Assembly: GCA_021818995.1 (NCBI GenBank)
Contig: JAKASP010000001.1
Coordinates: 1 to 64,000, forward strand
DNA length: 64,000 nt
Direction of reading: 5' to 3'
Source of the DNA: Microcaldota archaeon
Lineage (GTDB): Archaea; Micrarchaeota; Micrarchaeia; Micrarchaeales; CABMGC01
The position numbers and the translations under genes were made by a program. Below are positions 24,380-32,666 of the stretch, in pieces. Below the pieces are notes generated by a model. The model saw only the letters and a program-made list of their open reading frames with translations, was not told the DNA's origin and made no database searches. Each line of letters opens with the position of its first letter. The stretch's first letter is position 1.

Positions 24380-25381
24380 ATGCAGATTGTTCCGTTCGGG
24401 GCATACGGCCTAAACATATCAATACTGCTGGTCAGCATCATGCTAGCATTAGGCGGAATGCTGCTCGGGGCAGGCTACGCTCTCGAAGACAAGAAGCTAA
24501 AGGAGCTCGGCAGGAACGAAGTGATGCAGTCGCTGATAAACGGCGCGCTTGTAGGCGGCTTTCTTCTACTGTTCGTAAACGGAGGTGTTGTTGGCTCGTT
24601 TGTCAACTCCCTGGTGCTTTCAAACGGCACAAGCACAAGCTGCAGCTCCTTCCTTCAGTACAATGCCGCAATCTGCTTCGCTTACAACTATCTTGTGGGA
24701 CCGAACCAGTATTACTACATGGGCGCTTACCATTCCTCAATTCTTAGCACCGTGTCGATAGTAATTGCGGGCCTTGTCTCGCTTTATGCGGTGCTGGGGC
24801 TCTTCAAACTCTTTCTGAGCCCTGTGCTTGCGCAGATGCAGGGCGCAGTGCAGGTGCTTGGAACAGCGGCCGTAAGCGCAACCGTGCAGGCATCTATCCT
24901 GGCTTTCATATCTGTGAGCGCTTTGACAGTTATTCTGCCTGCGGGGCTGGTACTTAGGACGTTTTACCCAACGAGGAAGACCGGCAGTTTTCTGATAGCT
25001 CTGACTATCGGCCTCTACATCGTGCTCCCGCTCACCTATCTGATGAACGCTACGATAGCCAGCCAGTACTCGCTCGTGTCGAACCAGACAGGCCTCACAA
25101 CGCTCTCGCTCAATCTCGGCAGCATAAAAAGCACGGCGCTGTCATATGTGAACACCGCAACGAACAACACAGGAATTGTGCCAGATCTGGCAAACATCGG
25201 AAGCCAGATTGCGGTGCAGATGTCGAACCTGATGGGCTATCTATTCGACGCCATGGCCTACTTCATAGTCTACACATTCATACTCCCTACTTTCAGCCTG
25301 ATGCTTACCACAATCTCGGTAAAGGAGCTCTCCTCGCTGCTCGGGTCCGAGAGCTTCTTCGGCAAGTTCAGCCTTCTGTGA
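24380..25381 (+). CDS. VirB6/CedA-like polytopic membrane protein
   Basis: A 333-residue protein with about seven or eight membrane segments. Between the second and third is an outside loop with two cysteines (TSCSSFLQYNAAICFAY). A long hydrophobic central part (LGTAAVSATVQASILAFISVSALTV) and a second outside region with N-glycosylation sites follow. The size, topology and position between the pilin-like gene and the ATPase match VirB6/TrbL-type channel proteins and crenarchaeal CedA. Sequence similarity alone is too weak to be sure. It starts 3 bases after the previous stop. Confidence 0.5.
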   Translation: MQIVPFGAYGLNISILLVSIMLALGGMLLGAGYALEDKKLKELGRNEVMQSLINGALVGGFLLLFVNGGVVGSFVNSLVLSNGTSTSCSSFLQYNAAICFAYNYLVGPNQYYYMGAYHSSILSTVSIVIAGLVSLYAVLGLFKLFLSPVLAQMQGAVQVLGTAAVSATVQASILAFISVSALTVILPAGLVLRTFYPTRKTGSFLIALTIGLYIVLPLTYLMNATIASQYSLVSNQTGLTTLSLNLGSIKSTALSYVNTATNNTGIVPDLANIGSQIAVQMSNLMGYLFDAMAYFIVYTFILPTFSLMLTTISVKELSSLLGSESFFGKFSLL

Positions 25382-25385
25382 TCAT

Positions 25386-26117
25386 ATGCTTCAATTCGAA
25401 AACGGTAACAGGCTTTATTCCTACGCCTTCTATGCGCTTGCGGCCGGCGTGTTTGTGTCCAGTCTTGTCGCGCAGAACGGATATCTTGCAACTTTGAGCG
25501 CGGTGCTGCTGTTTGCCTCGGCCGCATACTTCAGCTCTGGGCACATAGTCAACAACATGCTCCTGAAGCGCGGAGTGGTCGTGGAGGTCTGCAACGGCTA
25601 CAGGTTGAGCGAAGGCCTGGCTTCCGCGGTGAAACAGATAGGCAGCGAGTATTTCGCGGTATCGTGCGTGCTACTCAAGAACGCGCCTACCGAACGCAAC
25701 GGCGAGCAGATAACCTCGCTTGTCTACAATGCGAACTTCCCGTTCGAATTCAGCATCGGGCTGAAGAGCGTCGACCAGGGCAGGCTTCTCGACTCGCTCG
25801 AGGAGAGGAGGAGGATGAAGGAGATAGAGATTGCGAGGAGCGACCCGAAGAAATATGACAAAGTGAACGGCCTCAGGAGAGAGCTGGCCCTTATGGAGAG
25901 CGAGATACGAAGCATAAGGGGCGGAAGGTTGCTTGCGACGTCTACGAAACTGAAGACCTTCGCGAAGTCTACAAGCGAGTTCGAAGCTTCTAGGGAAGCC
26001 GCGAGAAACGCCGAACAGATAGCTAATTCGTTTGCATCGGCTCTGGGTTTCGAGCACGAAATCCTCAAGGGCGAAAGGCTGCTTGAAGAGTTGGAAATTG
26101 AGCGTGAGGTCGCATGA
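25386..26117 (+). CDS. Fused VirB3-like anchor and VirB4 N-terminal-like domain
   Basis: A 243-residue protein. Two membrane helices at the start (about residues 10-50) are followed by a cytoplasmic alpha-beta domain. That domain begins with strands (YFAVSCVLLKNAP, FEFSIGLKSVDQGRLL), continues with a long charged helix pair (RRRMKEIEIARSDPKKYD) and ends before an ATPase encoded by the next gene. In bacterial systems VirB3 is a two-helix protein, often fused to VirB4, whose N-terminal domain precedes its motor domain. This protein looks like VirB3 plus the VirB4 N-terminal domain. The stop overlaps the next start (ATGA), which supports a split VirB4. Confidence 0.5.
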   Translation: MLQFENGNRLYSYAFYALAAGVFVSSLVAQNGYLATLSAVLLFASAAYFSSGHIVNNMLLKRGVVVEVCNGYRLSEGLASAVKQIGSEYFAVSCVLLKNAPTERNGEQITSLVYNANFPFEFSIGLKSVDQGRLLDSLEERRRMKEIEIARSDPKKYDKVNGLRRELALMESEIRSIRGGRLLATSTKLKTFAKSTSEFEASREAARNAEQIANSFASALGFEHEILKGERLLEELEIEREVA

Positions 26118-27226
26118 GAACTACAACTTTTGCAGGAGTGGATTCTGTGTCAGACCTTATCCAGTTCCCGGACCTCAGCACACAGGATCTCGAGCTCGTC
26201 TTTTCCGGAGCAGCGAAGGGCGTTCTGGTCGGCAGGATGCACAACCTTCCCTATTTCCTTGACTTCGAGAATGCAATCAATCCGCACATCTTCGTGTGCG
26301 GCATAACCGGAAGCGGAAAAACCTACCTGATGAAGAACCTGATGCTTAAGTTGAACAAAATCCTAGGCTCGAAGGTACTGCTTCTGGATTTTACAGGGGA
26401 GTATGCTGAGTTCGTAGAGCTGGCTGGCGAATCGCAGGTGGATGCTGCCGTTTTTGAGGAACAATTGGGTCGGGGAGCGGCAGGCATTACCTACATAAAT
26501 CTGAAGAGGTGTGGCAGCGAGAAGGCGAGAGTGACTGCGGCTGAGGAGATTCTCGGGCGCTTGTCTGAGAAGATGAGGGCCGGGGACACGAGAGGTGACC
26601 GCGTCTTCGTCATGCTCGACGAGGCATGGAAGCTGCTGGGTACAAGCAAGGCGCTCCAGATGCTGCTGAGGGAAGGCAGAAAGTACGGTTACGGGCTAAT
26701 CTTCTCGTCGCAGCTGATAGAAGATATAGACATCGCCATGCTCTCAAATGCTGCCACGCTTTTTGTCTTCAGGCTGCAGAACAAGCAGGGCCTCATCAAG
26801 CTCGCGAGCAACTACGGACTCAGCCTAAAGCGTGTTGAAATTATACAGAAGCTGGGGGTGGGCAGCTGTGTGGCTATGCAGATGCGGACTTCAGGAAAGA
26901 GGGACTTCTGCGTAATAGAACGAGTGCACGGAATGGAGATAGATGAGGTTGTCAGGTTTAGAGTCGGTGTTGAGATGCAGATGGAAATAACGAAGAAAAA
27001 ATTCGAGGAAGTGATGGATAGCGTATGTGGGAGAGAGATTGTGACCATTGCGCTGGGTGTGGCCGAACGGAACGGCTACATAGACCTCTCCGCCCTGATA
27101 GAGCTTCTTATGGAAAACAGAGTGCCGAGAAGGAAGACGCTGTCCGCGCTGCGCAAACTCGGAATAGACGAGGGAACGATAGCGGATTCGTTCGCGGTTG
27201 CGGTATCGTCGATGGCGAGTAAATGA
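26114..27226 (+). CDS. VirB4/HerA-like secretion ATPase
   Basis: A 370-residue P-loop motor. Walker A is GITGSGKT (residues 63-70), preceded by NPHIFVCG. Walker B is VFVMLDEAWKLL (Asp169, Glu170), where DEAW is characteristic of VirB4/TraC motors. The sensor region is IFSSQLIEDIDIAMLSNAATLFVFRL. The last 100 residues resemble a winged-helix tail. It has no membrane segment and would rely on the preceding gene product for anchoring. HerA and CedB are close relatives in fold. DEAW and the gene order favour the VirB4/CedB side. Overlaps of 4 bases on both sides show coupled translation. Confidence 0.8.
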   Translation: MRTTTFAGVDSVSDLIQFPDLSTQDLELVFSGAAKGVLVGRMHNLPYFLDFENAINPHIFVCGITGSGKTYLMKNLMLKLNKILGSKVLLLDFTGEYAEFVELAGESQVDAAVFEEQLGRGAAGITYINLKRCGSEKARVTAAEEILGRLSEKMRAGDTRGDRVFVMLDEAWKLLGTSKALQMLLREGRKYGYGLIFSSQLIEDIDIAMLSNAATLFVFRLQNKQGLIKLASNYGLSLKRVEIIQKLGVGSCVAMQMRTSGKRDFCVIERVHGMEIDEVVRFRVGVEMQMEITKKKFEEVMDSVCGREIVTIALGVAERNGYIDLSALIELLMENRVPRRKTLSALRKLGIDEGTIADSFAVAVSSMASK

Positions 27227-27906
27227 GAAAGAAGGAGGTTTCGGTAGGAGAGGGATATCTCTTCAGCCGAATCTGCGTGGACGCAGGACTTAAATCAAAA
27301 ACCTCGAAAGTGAAAGACGCGCTAGAGGCTTATCACGGGATGCAGCTCATTGAAGAGGGGACTTCGCTCAAGTACTTGCTGAAAGGAAGCGAAGCAGACG
27401 ATCACTTCTATGGGCTAGAGCTGGCAAGAGACCTGATTGCAATCACGATCTATTCAAAACAGACGCCTTCTTCATTCATGCAGGAGGCCATGCTCAGGCT
27501 GCTAGGGATTGTGCAGACCCTTTCCGATGACTATGAAGTGAAAGTTTCATCTCTGTATCCGTACTTGATAATGACCATTGCGGCGCAGCAGTTGAACGCG
27601 ATTGCTCATGTGGAAAGAAAGGCAGATAACACTCTTGCAGACTTGATCCTTTCGAAGAGGCTCATAACCCTGATGCGCGAGAACGAGCACAATCGCGATA
27701 AACTGACCAAAAACCTCGAGAAATTCAGGAGGGTGGTGTTGAAGGCAGCATCGCTTTATAGTGCATCGGGAATGGATGTGGAGGAGATTGCGGCCGAGTT
27801 GGGGATAAGCAATAAGGAAGTAATCGACTCGTTGGACATGGCGGGCTCTTTCGGACAGAGAATCGTGCGCGCAGGAAAGGATATTTTTAGCGTGGTGAAG
27901 ATTTGA
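27223..27906 (+). CDS. Unknown helical protein of the secretion-like operon
   Basis: A 227-residue soluble protein, mostly helical. Near the C-terminus, MDVEEIAAELGISNKEVIDSL looks like a helix-turn-helix. The N-terminal region (VGEGYLFSRICVDAGLKSKTSKVKDALEAYHGM) has a similar short helical repeat. It may regulate the operon or act as a cytoplasmic adaptor for the ATPase. No known secretion component of this sequence comes to mind. It overlaps its neighbours on both sides. Confidence 0.6.
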   Translation: MRKKEVSVGEGYLFSRICVDAGLKSKTSKVKDALEAYHGMQLIEEGTSLKYLLKGSEADDHFYGLELARDLIAITIYSKQTPSSFMQEAMLRLLGIVQTLSDDYEVKVSSLYPYLIMTIAAQQLNAIAHVERKADNTLADLILSKRLITLMRENEHNRDKLTKNLEKFRRVVLKAASLYSASGMDVEEIAAELGISNKEVIDSLDMAGSFGQRIVRAGKDIFSVVKI

Positions 27907-28490
27907 CAAGCATAGTCGTTGAGTATGTAATCCAAATTATGCCGATATTCGCGGGCGCTGCATTCGTTCTGCTGATTAGGCTCATGGCAACGAAGGAGGA
28001 CATGCTTGTGATCAGGAGCGCGGCGCATGCATCGACAAAGAGTTTGCATGCAGATACGGGATTTGACACTCATGGTTTCGAATTGCCTGTGCCACTTTCC
28101 GAGCTAGGAGACTCAGAGTATATGCAGAAAGCATTCGTTGCGATGAATGCCCTGCAAGGCGACAAGCTGCGCGCTTGGAGAGGATACGTCGGCACATCTG
28201 AGCGGATGAGAGACAGCGTATTCGAGAGGCTGGCGTACGATTCGCTTGTTGTAAACGGAAATGTTCCGAGAAGCAGATCGGCGCACAGTATCAGGAAATA
28301 TGCTGCGGAAAAACTGGGTTTCATTGATTTGGATTCACTTCAGAGCGCAATGCGGCACAGTCACGCCAGGCTGCGCGTCTATGCGCCCGATAAGAGAGAG
28401 TTGCTGGCCCGCATCATCTTGTTCGGAGCCGATTCTGGCCTTTTGCTTCATGATTTGGCGGGCTACAGTTTGGAAATCGAGGAGATTTAG
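27903..28490 (+). CDS. Single-anchor cytoplasmic protein of the secretion-like operon
   Basis: A 195-residue protein with an N-terminal membrane helix (about residues 8-27) and a cytoplasmic domain of about 165 residues, helical and basic (SRSAHSIRKYAAEKLGF). The TTG start overlaps the previous stop, and a nearer ATG at 27939 would cut the membrane helix. By position it might correspond to a small inner-membrane scaffold such as VirB8, although an outside domain would be expected for that and none is seen. I do not recognise the family. Confidence 0.6.
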   Translation: MTSIVVEYVIQIMPIFAGAAFVLLIRLMATKEDMLVIRSAAHASTKSLHADTGFDTHGFELPVPLSELGDSEYMQKAFVAMNALQGDKLRAWRGYVGTSERMRDSVFERLAYDSLVVNGNVPRSRSAHSIRKYAAEKLGFIDLDSLQSAMRHSHARLRVYAPDKRELLARIILFGADSGLLLHDLAGYSLEIEEI

Positions 28491-28491
28491 G

Positions 28492-28674
28492 ATGGGCATC
28501 GAGAAACTGCTTGACACCAATGTACTTAAGGCGAGCGCGATTGTTTCTAGCGTTTACATCTCAATTCTTATCGCAGGCTTTCCGTTTTCCCGCAAGAGCG
28601 AGACTGTTGTTAAGCAGGCGGTTGGTTTTGTTACGCTGTTCTTCATTGCGCTTTTCGTTTACTTGGTGGTGTAA
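28492..28674 (+). CDS. Small two-helix membrane protein
   Basis: A 60-residue protein: MGIEKLLDTNVLKASAIV opens, one helix follows (about 14-31), then a short basic turn (FSRKSET) and a second helix (about 40-59). The ATG is preceded by GGAGATTTAGG and lies 1 base after the previous stop. A longer frame upstream is a shadow of the previous gene. Small two-helix subunits such as VirB3-like or pilin-like proteins are common in secretion operons, but this one cannot be assigned further. Confidence 0.6.
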   Translation: MGIEKLLDTNVLKASAIVSSVYISILIAGFPFSRKSETVVKQAVGFVTLFFIALFVYLVV

Positions 28675-28952
28675 TGCGATGGATGCAGAAGATATACAAG
28701 CAAGGCATAATGGAAAATAGGTTTGCGATAGCAGTGTCTGTTTTCGCGAGTCTCGCAATCACCTTTGCGGTGATACTAGAACTGTTCGGCGCCGCTGTTT
28801 ATTGGCCGATTGGCTTGATTGCGGATTTTGCGTTTAGCGCGGCTCTATATCGCACTTGCAAGCCCTACGAGATTAACGCTGGTGTCGGAGAAGTTGCGCT
28901 GCTTATTGCTCTCAATCTTTTCATCTTCTGCACCTGCACATTCGTTGCGTGA
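28674..28952 (+). CDS. Small three-helix membrane protein closing the operon
   Basis: A 92-residue protein with a short basic head (MRWMQKIYKQGIMENR) and about three membrane helices (17-38, 42-60, 70-90). It begins inside the stop of the previous gene (TAATG), so it belongs to the same message. After it comes a gap with a new TATA box, which marks the end of the cluster. Function unknown. Confidence 0.6.
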   Translation: MRWMQKIYKQGIMENRFAIAVSVFASLAITFAVILELFGAAVYWPIGLIADFAFSAALYRTCKPYEINAGVGEVALLIALNLFIFCTCTFVA

Positions 28953-29032
28953 ATGCGAGCAGTGCATGCTTAACTAAATGTTTTTAAACCAGGGAAAGCA
29001 TAGACACGGTATCAAACGTATGAGTGAAGGGA

Positions 29033-29797
29033 ATGGAGAAAGCGATAGCAATCGTCGGATGCATGGACTGGAGACTTGTTGGCCTTTTTGCTGTTCTGGA
29101 CAACGAGCAGATGAGCCTGGAGTCAAAGACGGATGCGGCGCGCAAGCTGTTCAAGAACCCAGGAAGCGAAGGGTACAGAAAATTCATCGAACTAGTAAAG
29201 CGTACACACGGGCATCACGTAATCGTGCTTGCGAATGCAGGCGCGAACCCGCAGGGCCTGCCGAAGTCTCTCGCCGATATAGCAGGCAGCAGGGAACTGG
29301 AAGCAATCATAACGGTTGGCCACCTTTCCTCTACCGACGGCTTCAAACTTGGATGTGGAGGCAAGAAGGCAGTAGTGGGAATGCTGACCGACATGGCTAA
29401 CGGCAAAGCTCCTAACGATGATGCTTACAGGCACTTCGATTTGGCCATGTTCGCGCAGGAGATGGAAAACCGCGGAACAACGCTCGACAAGTTCAAGGAG
29501 ATGGGCGACACAGGAAAACTCGAATGCGTAGACAAGGCGTGGCCATCGGTCGTGACAAACGCCGCGAAGAAGTTTTCCAAGCAGGTGGATTTTCTAGTCA
29601 TAGACACCAACGACCTGAAGCTACATTCCGATGGAGCCCACATCTACAGGATAACGGGTGACAAGGAAGACACTAAGATCGATATAGGCTTTGCTGTCTC
29701 GCGCATGCCTGTTGAATTGAACAAAACGCTCTTTCTGAATGACTGGAAAGTGGCTGGATATTCTAAGTCGCAGGCAAAGAAGACAAAGGTCGCCTGA
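29033..29797 (+). CDS. Beta-carbonic anhydrase-like protein with odd ligand spacing
   Basis: A 254-residue protein. CMDWR (residues 10-14) and LANAGANPQG (66-75) match the first zinc-site blocks of beta-carbonic anhydrases. The third block reads ITVGHLSSTDGFKLGCGGKK. The expected histidine (97) and cysteine (108) are 11 residues apart, whereas typical enzymes have GHxxCG with three. The protein could be a divergent anhydrase or a relative with another reaction. The ATG at 29033 follows GTGAAGGGA. A GTG at 29024 is an alternative. TATA-like TTTTTAAACC (about 28980-28990) gives it its own promoter, apart from the secretion-like operon. Confidence 0.6.
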   Translation: MEKAIAIVGCMDWRLVGLFAVLDNEQMSLESKTDAARKLFKNPGSEGYRKFIELVKRTHGHHVIVLANAGANPQGLPKSLADIAGSRELEAIITVGHLSSTDGFKLGCGGKKAVVGMLTDMANGKAPNDDAYRHFDLAMFAQEMENRGTTLDKFKEMGDTGKLECVDKAWPSVVTNAAKKFSKQVDFLVIDTNDLKLHSDGAHIYRITGDKEDTKIDIGFAVSRMPVELNKTLFLNDWKVAGYSKSQAKKTKVA

Positions 29798-29823
29798 ACT
29801 TGGGAGTCACGCAGGAAAATGTC

Positions 29824-29837
29824 CGTGGGCCCGGAGA
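29824..29837. repeat. Left attachment-site repeat (tRNA 3'-end fragment)
   Basis: This copy of CGTGGGCCCGGAGA repeats the tRNA-Ile 3' end in direct orientation. Beyond the exact match the sequences share TTT and CGA or GA with a two-base gap, so the original core may have been longer. Confidence 0.6.
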
Positions 29838-29854
29838 TTTCCGACCCCTCGCTC

Positions 29855-30060
29855 GTGCGCTCTTGGGAGCGCACTCGCTTCTCTCTTCTTTTTCGCTGAA
29901 CCGATATTGCTTGCCAGCGAGCGAGACCACAAGGGCGAGCGAGCGTACTGCCCGGATTTCAGCGTTTGCCCTCAGCGGCGCGGGCTCCTCGTGGGCTTCA
30001 AAGCCCACGTTTCCGCCCGCCTATTCCTACGAGTCAAGAACGTCAGGCTCAAGCCCGACG
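29855..30060. repeat. Cluster of inverted repeats before the integrase gene
   Basis: This gap of about 280 bases has no convincing gene. It holds three hairpins: GTGCGCTC with loop TTGG (29855-29874), a 9-pair arm CGTGGGCTT with loop CA (29990-30009), and CGTCAGGCT with loop CA and one mismatch (30041-30060). The last two share a GGCT-CA-AGCC core. Short direct GCGAGCGAG repeats lie around 29919-29944. They could be arm-type or accessory protein sites for recombination, or an origin. This is inference. Confidence 0.5.
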
Positions 30061-30083
30061 CTTGCATTTGTAGGTGAAATAAT

Positions 30084-30989
30084 ATGTACAGAGGATATCC
30101 GAGCGTACAAGAGAACCGAACCCATTTCGAGGTTTTGAATATGAGAGTGAGTGGAAACAGCGTACAGATGCAAGGCTTCGCTTATAGGAAGCTACCAGAA
30201 CCCACAGGCAAGCCTAAGGACTACGTAAAGGAAAGGCTACCACAGATGGCCAAGTGGGAGATAGAGGAGCTAAGGAGCGAGATAAAGGAGCACTACCTGA
30301 GCCGTTTCAAGAGACCGCGCATAGCCAAGTACGGCACGCTCAACAAGGGCTTCGAGGAGCAGGAGCTCAGGGTATTCCTCGCTCACATAGACAACGAGAA
30401 GCATCGACTTTTGTTCGAGTATCAGGCCAATCTCGCCTTGCGGGTAGGTGAAGCTGTAAAAGTAAATATTAAGGATATCAAGCCAGAGAGCAGGGAACTC
30501 ATAGTCTATACCGAGAAGGCGAGGCAGCCCGACAGCCTACGTATTCCTCTCCCGCTATTCAAGGAGACGCTTGACTTCATACACGCACACAGCAGCGAGA
30601 TAGAGCAGCACGAGGGCTATATCTTCTTCAAGGATTCGCGCTACAGCAAGCACGGAGGCCCACATCTTGACCTTAATTATGTGCGAAACATATTCAGAGA
30701 GTACATAGCTGATACTGGGCTCGATGAAACCTACGACGTGAGCGAAGAAAGGAATGGGAGAAGGCCCAGACGCCTACACAGATTGACTACGCACTCTCTA
30801 AGGCATTACGCGATAACCCGCTTTGCGCGGAGCACGAACGGGAACGTGGTGCTTACAGCACACTTCGCGCGGCATAGGAATCCGAGCACTACGAACACCT
30901 ACATCGCGCTTGACAAGAAGGAGCTCTACGACACTATTGACGCGATTAGCGTGAGCGAGATTGCGATGCTTAAGAAAAAAATGAAATAA
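30084..30989 (+). CDS. Tyrosine recombinase/integrase
   Basis: A 301-residue site-specific recombinase. Catalytic residues are Arg120 (LALRVGEA), His237 and Arg240 (THSLRHYA), His264 (ARHRNPSTT) and nucleophile Tyr273 (TNTYIAL). A lysine in the beta-hairpin (YTEKARQPDSLRIPLP) completes the set. The N-terminal 100 residues form the helical core-binding domain. It is whole, unlike SSV-type integrases that are split on integration. AGGTGA lies 9 bases before the ATG. It lies near the left repeat, facing into the element. Confidence 0.92.
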   Translation: MYRGYPSVQENRTHFEVLNMRVSGNSVQMQGFAYRKLPEPTGKPKDYVKERLPQMAKWEIEELRSEIKEHYLSRFKRPRIAKYGTLNKGFEEQELRVFLAHIDNEKHRLLFEYQANLALRVGEAVKVNIKDIKPESRELIVYTEKARQPDSLRIPLPLFKETLDFIHAHSSEIEQHEGYIFFKDSRYSKHGGPHLDLNYVRNIFREYIADTGLDETYDVSEERNGRRPRRLHRLTTHSLRHYAITRFARSTNGNVVLTAHFARHRNPSTTNTYIALDKKELYDTIDAISVSEIAMLKKKMK

Positions 30990-30994
30990 AATCA

Positions 30995-31879
30995 CTAAGA
31001 AAAACCTTTGAAAGAACCATTGTTAAACTCGTTATAAATACGTTCTCCATCGTTATTAAATATAAAAATGCTATGTCTTGCAACCCCATTTGGCGCTTCT
31101 TGACTTGGTGTAGGTTTTTCTTTAAAAACATACGGACTACCTTTCAGAGATTCTTCATATGCTTGTCCGATTTTTTTAACTTTAGAAACATTAGAACCAG
31201 CACCATGAACGGCTATGTATTTTTTATTTTGCTTTATCAAATCAGATATTTTCTCGATGATTTCAGCTTCGCTCGTTTTTTTATGAACAAAAAAGATGCT
31301 TTCATAAGCAGTTATGTCTACTAATATTTTTTCTATGATTTCTTTATCACGTAATCCTATATCATTGATGTAACCTAATGCTTCTGGGATATATCCTGCT
31401 GTGTATAAATTACAAAAATGTCTAACAAAAATATTATCTCTGCCAAGCTCCTCTTTCCTTTGTGCTGCGATATCACGATCTCCTGCTTCGTATAAATCTT
31501 TTATATATTGTGAAGCTTTAATTAGTCCTTTGAATTTAGCACTTAACTCATTGACAAACGGAAATGGAAATTCGTGAGTTTTATTATATTCGGAATAATC
31601 CTTATACTCCTCTTCAAAGTCAGGATATACGAGCTCGGAATTCGAGCCTTTGCTCAATAATTCTTTGATTACCTCAGCGTTAGTTGAGACATTGCCAAAA
31701 TATACGTGGGCGCCTTTTTCTATTATGAAAACATTTGGATTATTCGCATTGATTGCATAATTTTTAAGTTCTTGATTAAGTTCTTCATTTTTAAATCTGA
31801 ATGGTTGTTTTGGGCCAGATTTTATCTTACTGAGAAGAAACTCGGCTGCTTTTAATAGGAAGGCGGTGATCGGGTCCAT
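30995..31879 (-). CDS. Element-borne unknown protein
   Basis: A 294-residue soluble protein with AT-rich codon use, unlike the host-type genes. The N-terminus is a hydrophobic helix (MDPITAFLLKAAEFLLSKI) that may be membrane-active. The centre is charged and helical (EELGRDNIFVRHFCNLYTAGYI). The C-terminal third has alternating strands (KKYIAVHGAGSNVSKVKKIGQ) reminiscent of a nucleotide or sugar-binding fold, which is weak evidence. It is translated 5 bases after the upstream gene on the same strand and ends against the integrase gene. A defence or toxin function is possible but not shown. Confidence 0.6.
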   Translation of the reverse strand: MDPITAFLLKAAEFLLSKIKSGPKQPFRFKNEELNQELKNYAINANNPNVFIIEKGAHVYFGNVSTNAEVIKELLSKGSNSELVYPDFEEEYKDYSEYNKTHEFPFPFVNELSAKFKGLIKASQYIKDLYEAGDRDIAAQRKEELGRDNIFVRHFCNLYTAGYIPEALGYINDIGLRDKEIIEKILVDITAYESIFFVHKKTSEAEIIEKISDLIKQNKKYIAVHGAGSNVSKVKKIGQAYEESLKGSPYVFKEKPTPSQEAPNGVARHSIFIFNNDGERIYNEFNNGSFKGFS

Positions 31880-31884
31880 TAGTT

Positions 31885-32376
31885 CTACCTGCTCGCCAAA
31901 TATTCACTTAGACTATTTAGATTGTTTTTAATGAAAACATGTGGCGAATTCGCAGGTTTAATTATGCCAATTTCTCTGACTTTGATATCGCTACCGCTTG
32001 ATTGAACTCTTATTCCTTCTGGAGATAATACGTATCCTTCAGAATCAATAGTGTACCCTAAAATTTTGACAATCTCTCGAATCTGTGCTCTTTTTGCATA
32101 TATAGTGACGGCTCCTTCTCCCTTTAATTCTTCTGGAGTTAGTTCTTCTATTTCAAAATCAGAAATTTCGGATATAGCCATCTTCTTGCCTCTCTCCTCA
32201 AAAACATTAAAACCGATACGCTTAAAGTCCTTCCTTTTTTGTGGCAGTTTGCTTCTTTTCTTAATAGCATTAGTATTTTTGTCATTATAAGCTTTGGCTT
32301 TACGCTTCGGTTTTGCTATCGTTTTTCTCAATGCCTGCTTTCCGAAGGGTTTTTGCTTAAATTTCCTCAAGTGCAC
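31885..32376 (-). CDS. Element-borne protein with basic N-terminus
   Basis: A 163-residue protein. The first 65 residues are very basic (LRKFKQKPFGKQALRKTIAK) and the rest is acidic and mixed (DFEIEELTPEELKGEGAV; GYVLSPEGIRVQSSGSD). The GTG at 32376 has AGAGGTA directly upstream. An ATG at 32181, with GGAGAGAGG before it, would give only the acidic domain. The paired charge suggests nucleic-acid binding or an antitoxin-like partner for the next gene. No family is recognised. Confidence 0.5.
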   Translation of the reverse strand: MHLRKFKQKPFGKQALRKTIAKPKRKAKAYNDKNTNAIKKRSKLPQKRKDFKRIGFNVFEERGKKMAISEISDFEIEELTPEELKGEGAVTIYAKRAQIREIVKILGYTIDSEGYVLSPEGIRVQSSGSDIKVREIGIIKPANSPHVFIKNNLNSLSEYLASR

Positions 32377-32456
32377 TACCTCTAAGAAAGCGGTACAGAA
32401 GAAGACTAACAAGGTTGCTGGACACAACCCTGCAAGCATTAGTGAGAATTGATGCG

Positions 32457-32666
32457 ATGCTGAAGCTTAAAAGCAGAAAGGATTCAGAAATATTTTTCTT
32501 GAGTATCTTTCTGTTCTCGCTTTTATATGCCGTATTGATATTATACAATCAAATGTTATTCTTTATCCTTTTGTCTTCTGTAATTATCTCAGTTCTCCTT
32601 TTCGCTAAGCCATTTGATTATGACAAAAATAGAGAAGAAAAACAGAAAGAAAAACCCCCCAACTAA
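32457..32666 (+). CDS. Possible small membrane protein of the element
   Basis: A 69-residue frame starting MLKLKSRKDSEIF with two hydrophobic helices (about 14-32 and 35-52) and a charged tail (DYDKNREEKQKEK). No TATA box is obvious, and the end overlaps the convergent membrane-protein gene by 78 bases, so it may be chance. AT-rich sequence readily yields hydrophobic frames. Confidence 0.35.
   Translation: MLKLKSRKDSEIFFLSIFLFSLLYAVLILYNQMLFFILLSSVIISVLLFAKPFDYDKNREEKQKEKPPN

Noticed and set aside
26114-27226. HerA (DNA end-resection helicase) instead of VirB4-like
   Set aside because: No NurA neighbour, the Walker B is DEAW, and the surrounding genes encode membrane proteins. It remains the main alternative.
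29739-30138. Overlapping frames in the gap before the integrase
   Set aside because: Composition is poor, they cross the hairpin cluster and the attachment repeat, and two frames compete; no start signals.
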